A stretch of DNA of 64,000 bases from Yamagishiella unicocca. Taxonomy: Eukaryota > Chlorophyta > Chlorophyceae > Chlamydomonadales > Volvocaceae. The notes beneath the pieces were generated by a model. It did not search any database. It was given only the letters and a program-made list of their open reading frames with translations, and was not told the origin of the DNA. Below, piece by piece: positions 29,201-40,332 of the stretch (the stretch's first letter is position 1; every line of letters starts with the position of its first letter). Location: assembly GCA_003116995.1 (NCBI GenBank), contig BDSL01000118.1, positions 226,802 to 290,801 of the forward strand. Reading direction: 5' to 3'. A program made the translations under genes and the position numbers.

Positions 29201-30579
29201 GCCCAAGAAGAGTTGCGCCAGCGTAATCTTCTGCCGCCCCTGCAAGGCAAAGGCATAGCCGTGTATTTAAACATTGTGAGTGACGCAAATTCACGAGAGA
29301 TGGCCCAGGAATGGATATATAATAGACAGCACACAGTGAATGACAGTGTACGAATAGAAGCAGACTGCGCAAACGAAAGGGAGGACAGGGCTAGGATGTT
29401 GGGCATTGTCTTGCGGCCAGTCGCTTGCAAGCTCAGCGGCCCCGGTGCAATGGCACCGGCATTAGCACCCGTTTGCCAGGCCACACCGTTGCTGGCGGCC
29501 ATTCGCCACGCCCCCGTCGGGGCACCGGCATTAGCACCCGTTTGCCAGGCCTCACCGTTGCTGGCGGCCATTCGCCACGCCCCCGTCGGGGCACCGGCAT
29601 TAGCACCCGTTTGCCAGGCCACACCGTTGCTGGCGGCCATTCGCCACGCCCCCGTCGGGACAGGCGGTTCTTGTGCGCTAGCAGCAACGGTCGCGGCAGC
29701 ACCCACCCATCCATAACCGGTAGACGGTTGCGACGTCTACCTGTAGCCACCCCCAGCGACTGCACACGCACCATCTTGTGGAACGCCTCTCCGCCCCACT
29801 GCAGGTTGTCTGTACCGACACCGGAGTGGTTGGCGCCAACCTCATACATCGCGAAACAAGGCACGCCAGCCGCCACCAGCTCCCGGCCGATTTGGGCGTC
29901 CATGGCCCCAACTAGGTAGTTCCGTAGCCCTGCGTGCATGTGGGATTGGCTAATTGAGGGATGTGCGACAAGCCACATAAAGCTTGTTTCATCGAATGCC
30001 TGATCTCGCTGGCGCACCCGACCACTCACCGACTTCCTTCACGTGGAAAACCCATGATTGGACGAAATCCCATAGCGCGTAGTTCGCCCAACTGCAAGAA
30101 ATTGCACGGCAAAGCACCTCCAACGTCAAAGCGTATATCTAAACGATTGGGAACAAAGCAACGCGCAGACACGGCCAGAAAGGCAGTACCCACGTGACGA
30201 TGACAGCGCCGTCCAGGGCTACGCTGTGTGCGAGCTCTTTGCTGATGGGCGGAGGTTGGCCGTCAACTAAGAAGCTCGTCCAGCTGGCGGCGTTGGCGCC
30301 ACTTGCGCTTGTGTTTGTGTCTGCTGCTGCCACCGGCGCGGCTGGGCACGACGGGCACTCTTGCGGTGGCGGACATGCACTGGAGGCATGCTGGCTGCAA
30401 CACAGCGACGCGTGTGGGCCAAGGAATGGAGGGTATGTTAAGGTGCGGCTCATCGTCGCTGGGGCACACACCTTGTTTTGGTTCGTTCCATCCGCTCTGA
30501 TGCTGGTGGCATATCCTAACGTCAACCTGGGTTTCCAACGATTTCTCCATAGCGCACCTGCTCCCGACGTCATCAGCAC
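23235..30579 (-). CDS. XEG113-like arabinosyltransferase (GT77, nucleotide-diphospho-sugar transferase domain)
   Basis: Golgi-type glycosyltransferase of the family that adds beta-arabinose to hydroxyproline-rich wall glycoproteins (Arabidopsis XEG113/RRA). Exons in phase: 30579-30194 (5' end uncertain), 30091-30030, 29929-29772, 29239-29171, 28924-28874, 28619-28504, 27895-27827, 27454-27400, 27144-27043, 26260-26143, 25884-25760, 25475-25364, 25131-25043, 24615-24529, 24286-24203, 24000-23893 (less sure), 23606-23235. Key blocks are NYLVGAMDAQIGRELVAAGV, ITLAQLFLGLELDLLLVDVD with a DxD-type metal motif, YFGRYPQADILVTSDNL, NIGLMFF, WDQNAFNDLARQGWDP, GGHTYYVQ, then the XEG113-type second half CPMDHVLDPLFMDDG and REHSFLENPRCPEWVK. 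It has up to ~720 residues. No N-terminal membrane anchor is visible, so an upstream exon is probably missing. The Ala/Thr-rich C-terminus may include a further intron. Confidence 0.88.
26403..26858. repeat. 43-bp minisatellite, ten full periods
   Basis: Unit containing GTGCCGGTTCGCAGTACAGC, repeated exactly every 43 bp from 26403 to about 26858. Internal units are identical. The first and last units alone read GGTCCGC instead of GGTTCGC. It lies in the arabinosyltransferase intron between exons 27144-27043 and 26260-26143. Because 43 is not a multiple of three, all frames stay open and produce artificial long ORFs. Confidence 0.95.
27487..27567 (+). repeat. Dispersed intronic repeat, longest copy
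   Basis: 27487-27520 matches 19656-19689, and 27528-27567 matches 861-900 (opposite strand). It therefore joins two blocks seen separately elsewhere in the window. It lies in the arabinosyltransferase intron between exons 27895-27827 and 27454-27400, in antisense orientation to the gene. Confidence 0.65.
29452..29658. repeat. 69-bp tandem repeat, three copies
   Basis: Units start at 29452, 29521 and 29590, each with GGCACCGGCATTAGCACCCG. One A/T difference separates the middle copy. It lies in the arabinosyltransferase intron between exons 29929-29772 and 29239-29171. The unit length is a multiple of three, so both strands show repeated 23-residue frames. Confidence 0.95.
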
Positions 30580-33500
30580 CTCCGTGCGCTGATGCTGACA
30601 TAGCAGTTATGAACTCCTGTTCGCTGCCTGACGCCCGGGCTGCCGCCCATACTGCACGCCAATTTGCGTTGCTACCGGGGCCGAACAGGTGGTCATCTGC
30701 AGGGACAGCAGTTGACCGTGAAGTACAAAAGCCGATGCATTACACTCGGTGGCTAGCAGTAGGATGCCGTTGTGAAAGAATTTGCGTTGGGTTCAAGATG
30801 CATATGGGGGGGGCGTAAACATGTCCAGCTGTCGAAAGCAGTGGCGTGCCAGCCCTTAGTCAAGGGGCAGTTCTTGGGCGTAATTCATCTGATGAGAGTT
30901 TCCTATTTCCACCTCAAGTATTTGGTTACTTCCAGTTTCCCGTAGTCGCCTTATCCTGCCACGTAACCTGATTGGCTCCAAATTGTCGAAAATCACATTT
31001 GCCTACATACCTCTTGCATTCTGGTCCGCATGAAGTGCGTGCGACAGGCGGTGTTGCTGCATATAGGGCAATGCGAACTATTGTAGAACCGATTGACTGG
31101 CCGCAACAGGCCTCTGTCAGGAAGGCATTGAGTAAGCCCTCCTGTTGCACTAGAAGCTATAACAAAAACTCACTTGATGATAGGATGTGTACAAAAGGAA
31201 GGCCAGTGCAAGCACGGCCAGGATCACAAGCTGGTTCACACGCATTCTCGTTCGGGAACGTTAAACAGATATGCATATCATCGAGACAGGTTAAGGGTTA
31301 GGTAAAACGGACGCTGTGCGAGTGTCCGATTGTAATTGCCGGCAACGTTCGTCAGTGTGGCATCCCTGAAGGCGATCCAGATCAAACGCCCAGCTTTGTC
31401 CTTCTCCTCAACATCCTCAAGTGTCACAAATAAGAATTTGTCGCATTTTGCAAAATGCGACATCGGCAGACAAGTCGTGTACAACCGTACGGCATACTGG
31501 ACGGGATGTTACGTTTGGCTGCTTTGGGACACCGTATCGAGGAGTGCTATGTCGAGATAACGAAGTTCATAGAGCGTGTAATTCGCAAGATACATCCAGC
31601 TGATTTGGCCTTGCGCTCCCTACACTCAACATGGTCAGTGGCCACGACTGCGCTGTGGACCGGTATCTTGCCATATGACCGAAAACCCACGGACTCGAGA
31701 TCATTAGGTTTCCCCAGCGGCGTGCTGTAGTCCCCCCATTAGCCGTTGCCGCATCAATTTTACTGATGCACATAGCGAGTATGCTTTTAAATTTTGCTTG
31801 TCGCGACAACATAGTTCCACGCGACAAGTTTGCAGTGCAGGGGGGCTCTTTAATTTCGTACCAATTCGGTTGTGTAGGTAAACGCGAGAATGTTGGGGCG
31901 TGCATCGCCGATACGCACAGGCTGGCAAGCGTCCTCAGATGTTCCCGTTCCTCCGTGTGGTTGGTGGTCGCTTGCGGTGTGCTGGCTGACCCCTGGCTAC
32001 CCAAGAGAGCCTTTTCCTGGTGCTCTTCGTGGGCCGCTCCTGGCCGCTTGTCCGCCTGTATGCTCCTTGCCTTCTAGGCCAACGGCTGTTTGGGGTATTT
32101 ATTCCGTACGGTCTGTTCCGCCTAGTTGTTTCTGTTGTATGCGACCGTGTTGGTGGGTGTGCCTGGGGCGCTGTCTGCCCGGGATCGCGCTTTTCCCGTC
32201 CTCTTGGCCCTGTTTTATTGGGACTAACCGTCGTGCTGGAGCTCCCTTTTTTGGTTGACTTTTAGAGTGGGGCGTTAGGTATATGGCACCCTAGGCGGCC
32301 GGGGATTTCTGTCCCGGGTTTGTTCGGCGTTTCGAGGCTACCCTGTGCCCTCCGGGGCGTCTGCTGGATTCAGTCTTGGCTCTCATATGGTGAGGTAGGA
32401 CACGAACATGGGCTCCTCTTCTTGTCCTGGTTTCGCCCGGGCTTGAAGGCACTGTAACAGCATACTGTTATAAGTAGCGGAATCATTGGGCACTTCATCC
32501 CGGTGGCTTTTCGTGCCATACATTACGGGGGAGCCTTGGGAACATGTATGCGAATGTATAGGACCTGGACCCCTTTCGCCTGAGGACACGACATGGACAT
32601 CGATGCGCCCGATGGCCTCTACTTTATGGTCAGGGGCCCACTGTAACAGTTACTACTACGACGACGACATGGCCGTCCTATACCGCCGCAACCGTGAAAA
32701 GCGCATTACGTGCCTTGTCCTCTGGCCATTGCTCGACTGTGTTGTCCTTAGCCAACAGCGACCGCCCTCGCCTGTCAGCGCGATGGAGGCTTGGCGGCAG
32801 TACATGGCTGGTTCGGTGTGGGAGGCATTTTCTTGGCGCTCAGGTGGGTCTTGTTGAGGCGCTCTGCTGGTTGTTCTGGTCGAGGGGCTGCTTGAACCGC
32901 AGTCGGTGTACTGCTAGTAGGGGGGCCATTTAGGCGAAAGAATCCCCCTGGGTGGTTGGTGCCGCTGTTTGTTCTCTGGCCCCTTGGTCGGGGTTTCTGG
33001 TGGTTTGCCATAACGGTATGGGCGTATAGCGCGCCGGAATAGGCTGAGCAATGAAAGGACAAGCCTCCCTGTCTCCAGTATCGTGTCAAACGTCTTGCGC
33101 AGGGAAGGGTTGGGAAAGGAAAATCAAACGCGTCCATCAGGCGGCCTTGCATAGCTCACCACACTCGTTGTGGAGATGGCCCCTAGGCAATAATGTTTTT
33201 CGTATCTACAGTTTAATGTTCCACTAGCCGTAAAGCTCACAAAGGCTCGAAGGCGCGAAGGTCACCAATACAACACATTTACAACATGGGGCTGATAAGC
33301 TTAACATCCTTGGACCGCGTACGTGTGCTCCACAGCGCTCCTCACATTCGATGGCTTGCAGCTTCGTAGGGCAGTGAAAAGTCAAGCGCGCATGTACATC
33401 ACTTGGGCCTGGATAACGGCCGGCCGGTCGGCCGAGAGTATGTATAGTGATATGATACAGGCTCGTGATCTGACAGTGTTTGGGAGGGCCTGCATTTACA

Positions 33501-34986
33501 GAGATGATTAACGGCTTATTCTTTGGATAAGATGTTAAACGCAGAAGGGCTGTTGCCGTAGCTTCTGCACGCTTCTGCCAAACATTAACTCGGCTAGCTG
33601 CAAAGAGAACACTGGACACCAATAACTCGAGGCACGGTTGATAGATACTGGCAAACAGGTGGGATATGGAACAATTGGATGTAAGATATGAGCTTTTCCC
33701 GTCCAGATACACATTTCGTTGTCACCGACCTGCACCGACACGCACGTCCCCTTCTGCTTATCCTGGCTTGAGGACACTGTAACGTCTTGTTATCAAATAA
33801 CCGGCTAGGATTGTTAAATTTGGCTATTGGATGTTAACGAGTTAGTTCCTGCTGTCCTCTACTAGTAGGCACTCGGCGGTTTTGGATGTTGGTGCCGCCA
33901 CGCGCCGATCATTAAAAAAACGCTGTATATTGCCAGAAAGAGCTAGTATGTACAAGGCTGGCACTTCCTTCCGAAACAAACGCCAGCGGGTCAAGTGAAC
34001 GTTTCGACCTTCCCATCCCCGCCTGTTGTCATCCATATTCTGGGTCCCTGACTAAGAATAGCATGCAGTAAACTAGGGGCCACAGTGGCGAGCGGTGTTA
34101 TATCCTTACATTTTTCTCTATGCGCATTGGCCGAATGCCGCAGAGCGAAAGGTGGCCAGATTTGACTGCGAACAGTCCCAACGCGCACCCCCTCACCCTC
34201 AATGTCAGTTATACAAGACAATCGTGCCATCTTCGAAATTGACAAAGTATACTACAGACGGAGGCGGCCGATTGGCTTACAAAGCTAGTCGTACAAATGC
34301 TTAAGGCCCATCATAAGGCGACGGTCCGCAATAAGTGCCCTACATGCTTTCAAACGACTATAATACATAGCGAATATGATCAGGCTTTAAGTAGGTCCGT
34401 TCCCGTCTTCTCAGAACAGCGGCAAAGCTGTTTCCACGGCAAGACAACACGAAGGGACTGTTCATTTCTTGGGCATCCAGACGCTCTCGTGTGTCACTTC
34501 TTTACACCCTCGTCTGAGAACCTGAGATTCTTGTTTGCTGAAACTCAGGGCCTGTATCAGTCAGGCCGTCTACGCATCCCCAGAAGGATGCCGATGACGT
34601 AAGTTCGAGCGTAAGGCGTTCTTCAATACGATTAATAGCCCAACCTGTCATTTGCACGCCTTATGGGGGTGTACATGCGCAGAAAGCTGGACGCATTTGT
34701 CACCTCTATCAAAGAGCGCCCTTCCCGCCGGCAGAGCGAGATGCCATAGAAATCTTTATGAAATTGTTGCCTTACGTTCAGCTTGACTGCGGCCTGGCTT
34801 GACGGACCTGAGCGCCCCTATGAGACAAATGCCGTATTCCTGACAAATACAACGAGGGCCCTTTCGCTTGTATGCCCAGCCGCCTTGACAGGAACTCAAC
34901 GTCATAAATGCTGGGATTGGCCAGACTCAGTCTTCGACGCTGTTACAACGTTTGCCAAGGCCCCGGGATCGTCGCTTGTCCCGCGC
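30580..34986. other. Long intergenic stretch without recognisable genes
   Basis: About 4.4 kb between the divergent arabinosyltransferase and bZIP genes. It should hold both promoters and any missing N-terminal exon of the transferase. Frames in it are short and carry no motif. The one clear structure is a perfect 22-bp palindrome at 31440-31461. No tRNA or transposon gene was recognised. Confidence 0.4.
31440..31461. repeat. Perfect 22-bp palindrome
   Basis: An 11-bp arm GTCGCATTTTG followed directly by its exact inverse complement, with no spacer. Could be a dimeric protein site, a mobile-element footprint or chance; no flanking duplication was seen. Confidence 0.85.
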
Positions 34987-37900
34987 ATGTCTTCGCCTCA
35001 GGGCCAGGGTCCGTCACCACATGTTCTTGACTTGGCCGAAGGACCACCTAGGCCCATTTTTGCACAAGGTCACGTCCTGCGGACTGCAAGCGCTCCCATG
35101 GTAAGCGTGGGGGTTCTGCGGACTGCATCGCTGGCGTCCGTCACCGACGCCGTCGCACAATGGATGATCAAACAATCTTTGGGCATTCTTTTGCTGAGAG
35201 GATTTCCTTGAATTTGAATACCAGACGCACCCTCCGTTCTCTGTGCGTTCTCTGCCCGCAGGCGTTCCTGATGGGCACGCTGGGATTGTCACGCTCCTAT
35301 CAGCCGATCAACCAGGTACATAAGACAATCAATACAGTTGTCTTCTCCTGCCATGATAAAATGACGCTTTACAGGACATGCGAATTGCATCTTGATACGT
35401 GAGAGTAACGGTAACAGTAGTACTATGTGTGTATCGCAGCTTGCCCGCCACTGAGTACAAGTGGCCACTAACTCCAACACATGTTTTTATGCAGGGCCAT
35501 GTTCTGCCAGGCACTGGCTTCATGGCTGGTCCCCAGGACTATCCTGGCACCTCGCATGGCCAGAGTACGCCGTACATGATGAATCCCCAAGTCGCGGCAC
35601 CGACAAGGCCGAACTACGCAGTGTCAATGCCACACCTGACAACGGGCATTCAGCGCACAAGTGAGAGCAGCAGCGGCGTCAGCGGTAGTCTGAGCACCGA
35701 CAGTCCCTACACGTTCCAGGTAATGAAACTATTTCTGGGTGGAATGCCAACCTTTTCTATGGAGGCGAAGAAGGCCAGCGGTGCTATCTTGATTAGCTTC
35801 CTTGCAGGGGAATTCGTAGAGACCCAGGCAGTGCTGCCCCATTCGTTTACTTCGTACGAAAGAAGCTTGGAAATCCTTCAATAGTACCCATCGAAGGGCC
35901 TTTGGGCCTGTCGTGTAGACCCTTGCCATGGAATAGGTGAATGACATGCGAGCATCTCCTGTCTTGGAAGGACAAAAAGGAGGTTTGCTCCGTGGAACGT
36001 TTCGGGACCCGAGCTCCTCGCCACAAGCGGCTTTCCCTTCCATAGCCTTCCGCTTACCTCGCGCCATCGCTATCGTCAGCGGCTTGTGGATTTCTACATC
36101 ACATGGGGAAGCGTGGGCTGCTGTTACTTGCCTCCTTAAACAGTGATGTCAACTGCCTTTGCATTGACGTTTTGCGTTCGTTCCTAATCGCTTTTCCTAC
36201 CTGCAGGGTTTGAATGCTAGCACCATGTGCCCGCCCGGAGATGAGCATACCAACGCCCTCCTGCAAAGCCTCATGTTCCAACCGCCGACGCAGCCTGTGG
36301 CCCAGGCGGCGGCCCGCCACGTGAACGGCCCCGGCAACAACGGAGGCGCCCAAACCGCCAGGATGCAAGCGGTCGCAACTACTGTAATGGCCACGGCGGA
36401 CGGCAGCGTCCGCGCGGACGCACATGGCCCGCAGCATGTGAACTGCGATGGCGACGGTGAGCTAAATACAATTTTGGTTCCTCTCGGAAATTGTCAGGAA
36501 GCGTGTTTGGACCATCTGCCCCTTATATCTCCCGTTTGGGTTTCGTGTATGGGCTTTCGCGAACGGGCTGCTGCTGTGTGATGGCGTTTGATGCTTGATG
36601 CTTGATGCTTTTGGGCTGTTTGATGGCGACGTCTGTGGGATAAATCGCGTACGGGAGTGCTGTGGTAGCAGTCTGGCACCCGCTGGATATTTCGTTGTAT
36701 TGAATGCGGATGCAACATGACCAGCAGCTTTTGGTTTAAAGGTAAAAATATTGTCCATGGCTGCAGGCTCTCGCAGTCCCATGGTGCAGTTCGTCGTCGT
36801 CGGCGGCGGCCCGCATCAACCTTTCCCTGGCCAAGACGTCAACCCGTCCTTCGGGCCGATGTTCGGTGGGCTGCCTGTCTCAGTCGCGGAGAACCGTCAG
36901 AACCTCAAGAATCGCGCCATTCCGAAGCCTTCACAAGAGCGGAGGGTCATGTCGATGCCGCTTGCGGTGCCGGGTTCTCTGATGGTCCAAGCCGCCGAGA
37001 TGAGCATGGGAACAACTACGCGAGGCCAGGTCCTGTCACGATCGGCAGAGGCGCAGCGGGTACAAGAGACTCTGATGGGGATGAAGCGAGAACCAGGTAT
37101 GGCTGCTCAAGAGGCGCAGGCGCACCAACGACAGTCGCTGCCAGCGGAAGTTGGGGATGTGTCCATGCGCGACGCGCGTGTTGGCGATGCGTCTGCGCCC
37201 GAAGCTGCGATTCTAAGCGGAAGCAGCGCGGTTGAGGATTGGGACGAGGGCAGCAGGCAGCAGCCTGCCGGTGGGATGCCCGTGGGCAAGGAGCCGGCGA
37301 CCGGTTCGCGCTGGCGACGCCGTGTTGTCCACACGGGTCGTCCGGCTGCTGACATGGACGCCTGCAACAGCAGCATCGGCGAGGAGGGCTTGGAGGTGCA
37401 GAACGGGAGTCCAGGCCGCCAGGATGGCGACGTTCCGTTCGCCAACAAAGTGGAGGCCGACAGGACGTTGATGAAGCTGCTTGCCTCTGATCGCGGTAAG
37501 CCGATGTCAAACGATCGCCCACGCGCTTTGATTGACTGAATAGAGGGGTCAGGGTGCGACGGAATAGCGGGAAGAGCCGCGAATAAACAATTGTTTCCAA
37601 CCATAGCTTCGTTGCCTCATCGTTTGAGGCCACCGCTATTTCCTAACGTCGCGTTAGCGCCCCTTCCACAGAGGACCCCGGACCAGCCCACGTCCGCAGC
37701 GAGAGCCCCGAGCACGAGGGCGACGAGCACGAGGGCGACAAGGACATTGAACCAGGCGACCACATGCCGCGGCACAAGGATGATGACGATGTGGACGATT
37801 ACGAAACAACCGATGGTGATGGCGAGGCACGTCAGCGGTTTTCGCGCAAGCGCACAGCATCGCAACGTCGGCGCGTGGGAGTTGGCACAGCAAGCGCTAA

Positions 37901-38774
37901 AAAGGTGAGTCGATGGTTGCAGCTTGCTTTGTCGGTCATTGGAAAGCATGTCCTATGTTTTCCTGGTGGCCTCGCAGCGGCGCCAAAATACCATCCTGTC
38001 GAATCTATGTGTGCCCTTACTTTGAACGCTCCGCGTCTCCCCTGTATTTCCGGTGCAGGAGCTGTGTCGCGAGCGCAACCGAACCGCACAGCGCCGGTTT
38101 CGCGAGCGTCAAAAGGTAGGGAGCGTTTCACGTCCGGTGTAAGCGACCTTTCATTGCAATGAGCTGACAAGCGACCTTTCATTGCAATGAGCTGATATAA
38201 GCCTCCTCGTTGCGTGCTGAGTAATGATGCCCGTGTGAGGATTTCACGGGCATTCACGAGACTGAGAAATTAAAAACAATGCGAACAAAATGATATACTG
38301 CTAATATAATGTTGACAAACTGCGCAGTGCAGCGTATCCAGTTTCCAAGTAAGGAACCGTGCGCGAGGATCTTGCAATTCCGTAGTCACAACAGCAACAG
38401 CAGCTGGGCATGGCTGTCTCGTAAAGTGCTGCTGCCGCTGCTGCCTCCATTATGGATATTTCCGTATGCCTTAACACTTCATCGTGCGCAAAACTCAATC
38501 CAGCGATGTGCGCGGAAACCGCGAGGACGAAGGCGTCCCCGCAGACGCCTGTCTTGAGGCATAATGCGCATCAAGCTCCCATCAAGCATGGCGCGCCGCT
38601 GTGATTGGGCTCCTTTCCTACCAAATCAACCAATACGGATTTACGCCGTCCCCCTGGCAACCCTATGTACGGCAGGACCTTATTCGCGAGCTGCAAGAGA
38701 AGGTGGATAGCCAGGAAGCCCTCATCCAAGTTCTGACGACGCGGCTAGCGGTTTACGAGCCGGCTGAACAGTGA
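34987..38774 (+). CDS. bZIP transcription factor with C-terminal basic-zipper domain
   Basis: Nuclear DNA-binding protein of about 586 residues. Exons 34987-35100, 35262-35315, 35495-35719, 36207-36456, 36767-37495, 37672-37904, 38059-38115 and 38676-38774 join in phase and total 1761 bases. The first ~500 residues are low complexity, rich in Pro, Gly, Met and Gln, with an acidic Asp/Glu/His stretch near 37700-37800. The basic region RNRTAQRRFRERQK is one exon, and the zipper LIRELQEKVDSQEALIQVL is the last exon. The N-x7-R-x9-L spacing of bZIP proteins holds exactly when they are joined. The Ala-Gln-x-x-Phe-Arg core resembles fungal YAP/PAP1 basic regions. The zipper is short (Leu, Gln, Leu, Tyr at heptad positions) and the protein ends five residues later. 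The frame is open upstream to 34783, so an earlier start is possible. Target genes unknown. Confidence 0.88.
38141..38196 (+). repeat. 28-bp tandem duplication in bZIP intron
   Basis: Two units, 38141-38168 and 38169-38196, each AAGCGACCTTTCATTGCAAT plus GAGCTGA. The unit holds the palindrome CATTGCAATG. It starts 25 bp after the donor of the exon that encodes the basic region. Confidence 0.9.
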
Positions 38775-40332
38775 GGAGGTGAAGAGACGGCCGGCCAAGG
38801 CCTGTTACTTGCCACATCCAACGATCACGTGGGCCGACAGGTACCACGAGATGCTGGCAAGCCACAACGGCGATGTTCGTTGCACGTACGAGTCTTCTCC
38901 TATCTAAAACATTTTGCGTATGCGTGCAACACTAGTGAAGTTTAATAAATGTGGTGGGTGGTGAGTGGGTTGAGTCCCGCTCTGTTTTTGGCACAAGCTA
39001 ATTGCTAATTTGTTATAATTAAATTATCCAGCTACGCGCGTTGGCCAGCATCGTGCAGAGGGGCGGGGCGCACATCGATGACAGGCAGGAGACACGGGTC
39101 ACTGAGATTTGTGCTTATGGTGGCAGCACCTCCGGATTATGAGGACTTAGGGTCTTGATAGCTCCCTCCTTAGTTGACTGTGTTTGCCTTCTTCGACCCC
39201 ACCATTACCAGCGTCTCAGAGTGATGTGGTCCTGGTGCACGAGCGGCCAGGCGCTTGGGCCGCTGGTCGGATGGCAGTGCTCATTGCCACACGCGGTCCA
39301 CCTGCATGTGCGTGTGGCCGCGAGCATTGCAACCGTATTGGGGGCGGGTACTTGTGAGGCGGACTGTCCATGGGATCACGTAGGCGCTATAGGCAATGCA
39401 ACCTTCGCGCGGGACTAACAGGCCGCCGCTACGCATGCCTTGATTTTAGCGGCTGCTGCTGTATCCGGCTTGTTCCGATGCCTCAAGCAGCGGTAGCCAG
39501 TGGGCGAGTGGGGTGTTTGCTGTCTATGGGGGGAAACCCGCGCGTCAAATGCATTTGCAGGTTGGTTACTTGGGGTGGGCGTGTGACTGCGTCTCTGGCG
39601 TTCCGCCAGACGACGCCATCACACATAATATGGCGCTGGTGCGTGCATCAAAACCGTGCAAACAAGCAAGTATTTGTCTTGTCGCCCGGGAAGGCAGGGG
39701 ATGGTCATGGGATTGTGTATTTCGCTGAACACGCGCACAGTGTTGACCCCTGCGCCGTGAGGTCCATCAGCTTGCCTGGGTTAGGTCGCGCCAATTAATG
39801 GGGGCTGCCAGAAGTGGTATGGAGCCTGGCTGGATTGTACTCCAACGGAGCTTCAGGAATCGAAGCTTTGGGCCAATGGGCGCGGGCTACCTTTATGTGA
39901 CCTGTCTAGCTGATCGTTACTGGCTATGATTAAATTGTGTGCTGTCGATCTGGGGGTGCATGATTCCACTGAGCAAGGTAAAATATACTTTCTGCGGTCC
40001 AGAAGTTAATCGTGCGCCGCGAAAGGGCTGGTATTGTTCCTGGGAATTAGGTGAAGGCTAAGGGGGAGGCAGGGATAGGGAGGGTTGTGGGCGGGTTTGA
40101 CTGTGACGCACTTCTCAGTGGGTGAACGTCTGGGTGCATGGCGGGCCTTGGAGGCGGCGGTCCGTGAGAGCTCCAAGAGCACGATTTTTAGTGTTCAATT
40201 TACCATGGTTTGGAAAGCCCTCATGAGTGCGCGTCCAACAGACCCTTGCATGCCTTGGTTGCGGCTCGTTCTTTTGCGTGACAGGAGGGGGTGACGGCGT
40301 GCCTGTGTGTTTCCATGCTGGGTAAAAACGGA
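38775..40332. other. Intergenic stretch between bZIP gene and repeat array
   Basis: Contains the 3' flank of the bZIP gene, with an AATAAA at about 38943 but no nearby TGTAA. The sequence from about 39160 has the same G/T-rich look as the array that follows, but I could not align full units. No gene seen. Confidence 0.4.

Noticed and set aside
29167..29706. Minus-strand frame with PTGAWRMAASNG-type repeats
   Set aside because: Intronic 69-bp tandem repeat with codon-multiple unit, not an independent gene.
30194..30592. Plus-strand frame with a signal-peptide-like N-terminus and His/Cys cluster
   Set aside because: Exactly antisense to the first arabinosyltransferase exon, whose frame is confirmed by splicing into the next exon.
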